IMG/VR virus record: IMGVR_UViG_3300009506_000138
Location: 1 to 39,001 of that record
Length of the DNA stretch: 39,001 nucleotides
From: a virus
Strand: one strand, 5' to 3'
In this document: one piece after another, positions 37,794 to 39,001 of the stretch
Numbering within the stretch: position 1 is the first letter of the stretch
How the letters are laid out: each line of letters opens with the position of its first letter
The notes under the pieces: generated by a model
What the model was told of the DNA's origin: nothing
The model's input: the letters and a program-made list of their open reading frames with translations, nothing else
The model's database searches: none
Program-made: the position numbers and the translations under genes

Positions 37794-38012
37794 ATGCCTG
37801 AAAAGTATATTCAATCTGTGATATTACGTATGGACAATCTGCCTGAATCTGAGGTCACTTTATTTAATGATGATGATTGTGATAAAGAGTATGAGTTTGA
37901 AGGCAAGGTTCAACTTGTGCAGATAGTCAAATCAGTACAGAACGCAGTCCACAATAGACATGATTATGTATTTAAGATTATATCTATTGATAAAATAGAG
38001 GAGCAAGAATAA
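37794..38012 (+). CDS. Hypothetical small protein
   Basis: 72 residues, acidic, with a helical centre (VQLVQIVKSVQNAVHNR). The start has no clear strong ribosome binding site (GGAATTAACA before ATG). Its stop overlaps the next ATG. Unrecognised. Confidence 0.45.
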   Translation: MPEKYIQSVILRMDNLPESEVTLFNDDDCDKEYEFEGKVQLVQIVKSVQNAVHNRHDYVFKIISIDKIEEQE

Positions 38013-38794
38013 TGAGTCGTATGACCTTATCATATTCAGACCTGTACACTCAGGTTAGTAATTTCTTAGGAATAACTGACTATGGTACTGCTCCCACTGG
38101 TACTGATTTAACCAAGTGTCAGGACATTGTTACTAGAGGAATACGTCAATTTCTATATCCATTGGATATGAAATATGGTACTCCTCACTATTGGTCTTTC
38201 CTTAATCAATACTGGTCTTTTAGTACGGTATCTGGTCAATGGAAATACACACTTCCTATTGACTTTTCTGATTTAGTAGAGGGCTTTGATTTTGAGAGTG
38301 ATGAAGGCTTACCAGCTTTGAAGAAGAGTGACGGTCAGCAAATCATCCACATGAAGAGTATTACTGCCTACACAGGATGGCCTCAGTATTATGCTGTTGT
38401 TCCTTCTAAGTACAGTGTAGATTTAGGAACTACTTATGAATTGTGGCTTTATCCAACTCCAGGTCAAGCTTATACCTTCTCTACTTTTTATAGAATTGAC
38501 CCTGTAAAGCTTTCAGCAACTACTGAGTTAGTGGTTGGTGGTATTAGTGCAACTGAGGCTATACTTGAATCATGTCTTGCTGTAGCAGAACATGAGTCAG
38601 ATGATAATTCTACTACACACCACCAGACTAAAGCAGAGGAGCTTATCCAGAAGTTGATAAGATTTGACAGTGGTAAAACTACCACTGAAAAGATTGGTAA
38701 TCTGTATCAGGATAGATTTCCTGAGCCAGATGAGCGTACACTGTTTCTGAGGGATATAGACCTCACGACTCAAATATACGCTGATGAACGCTGA
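38012..38794 (+). CDS. Head-tail connector/adaptor-type protein
   Basis: 260 residues. Starts LSYSDLYTQVSNFLGITDYG, then KCQDIVTRGIRQFLYPLDMK, WSFLNQYWSFSTVSGQWKYT and LPIDFSDLVEGF. This opening (DLYxxVxxFLG, IxxGxRxFLYP, WSFL, YxLPxDF) is characteristic of phage connector or neck proteins that sit between portal and tail. Its place after the capsid genes agrees. GAGG 8 nt before ATG. Confidence 0.68.
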   Translation: MSRMTLSYSDLYTQVSNFLGITDYGTAPTGTDLTKCQDIVTRGIRQFLYPLDMKYGTPHYWSFLNQYWSFSTVSGQWKYTLPIDFSDLVEGFDFESDEGLPALKKSDGQQIIHMKSITAYTGWPQYYAVVPSKYSVDLGTTYELWLYPTPGQAYTFSTFYRIDPVKLSATTELVVGGISATEAILESCLAVAEHESDDNSTTHHQTKAEELIQKLIRFDSGKTTTEKIGNLYQDRFPEPDERTLFLRDIDLTTQIYADER

Positions 38795-38845
38795 GTTCAC
38801 GGATGAAGAATGTAAAAATTTAATTCCTCAAAGAAAGGGAATAAG

Positions 38846-39001
38846 ATGTCTGTTGCTAATTTTTTTAATACAGAAGGTAGAGCATACAACCTTCGTACTG
38901 TAAACCTGACCACTGCTAGTGGGGATATTACCTATACGGCTAAAACTGGAAGGGCTGCGGATAACTTTGTATGCGATAGATTTATTAGAGTAACTACTAC
39001 T
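38846..39001 (+). CDS. Partial virion-type protein running off the window
   Basis: Only 52 residues are visible: SVANFFNTEGRAYNLRTVNL, then TASGDITYTAKTGRAADNFV. AAAGGG lies 7 nt before the ATG. Thr/Asn-rich beta-like start, as in tail or decoration proteins; the rest lies beyond 39001. Confidence 0.5.
   Translation, partial: MSVANFFNTEGRAYNLRTVNLTTASGDITYTAKTGRAADNFVCDRFIRVTTT

Noticed and set aside
38784-38903. 39-codon frame starting MNAEFTDEECKN
   Set aside because: No ribosome binding site, and it overlaps in another frame the better supported start at 38846.
1-39001. tRNA genes
   Set aside because: No cloverleaf with a T-loop GGTTCGA-type sequence was found by eye in the intergenic regions.

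Overview
This window looks like part of the genome of a tailed double-stranded DNA phage (Caudoviricetes), AT-rich (mid-30s % GC by eye), with very dense, mostly overlapping genes (many ATGA stop/start overlaps) and clear GGAG/AAGGAG ribosome binding sites. No rRNA, tRNA, integrase or bacterial housekeeping gene was seen. Recognisable hallmarks are a large terminase, portal, capsid-type proteins, a head-tail connector candidate, a family A DNA polymerase, a primase, a DnaB-type helicase and several HNH nucleases. The host cannot be named. Classical sigma70-type promoters and a protein with both a lipobox and a C-terminal membrane segment (like unimolecular spanins) hint at a Gram-negative host, but weakly.

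Layout. (1) 14-4426, plus strand: the end of a virion module, a 1243-residue multidomain protein with an ADP-ribosyltransferase-like domain, then a tiny XhlA/holin-like membrane protein, with a homing HNH gene inserted antisense between them. (2) 4482-25588, minus strand: a long leftward block of about 60 genes. It contains polymerase, an HNH gene, many very small proteins, a kinase-like protein, nucleases, a zincin, two endonuclease VII homologues, a RecB/Cas4-like nuclease, helicase, primase, NinG, a spanin-like lipoprotein and nucleotide-metabolism genes (MazZ-like, DUF4406-like, metallophosphoesterase). (3) 21608-22220: a 0.6 kb noncoding region with strong G over C skew, dyads, a G-rich tract and two copies of a 20-base motif. 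(4) 25595-26130: the divergent switch between the leftward and rightward blocks. It has two facing-away copies of a bipartite promoter-like motif, two more copies of the 20-base motif and, on the rightward side, an array of five hairpins. (5) 26131-39001, plus strand: packaging and head genes: small and large terminase, portal (frameshifted), a membrane-anchored trypsin-like protease, small basic proteins, another HNH gene, zinc-ribbon proteins, scaffold-like protein, major capsid candidate, a second abundant-type virion protein, a double hairpin, and connector-type genes running off the right edge.

How it fits together. The leftward genes would replicate and recombine the genome and remodel the nucleotide pool. 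The rightward genes would package DNA and build the head. The right end probably continues through tail genes to the left-end gene of this window in a circular or permuted genome. The most unusual feature is noncoding: a leader of about 250 nt upstream of the terminase genes containing hairpins followed by AGATAAG, two of them in 41-nt repeat units, directly downstream of the promoter-like motif. It could be an RNA-based antitermination element or a packaging/recognition site.
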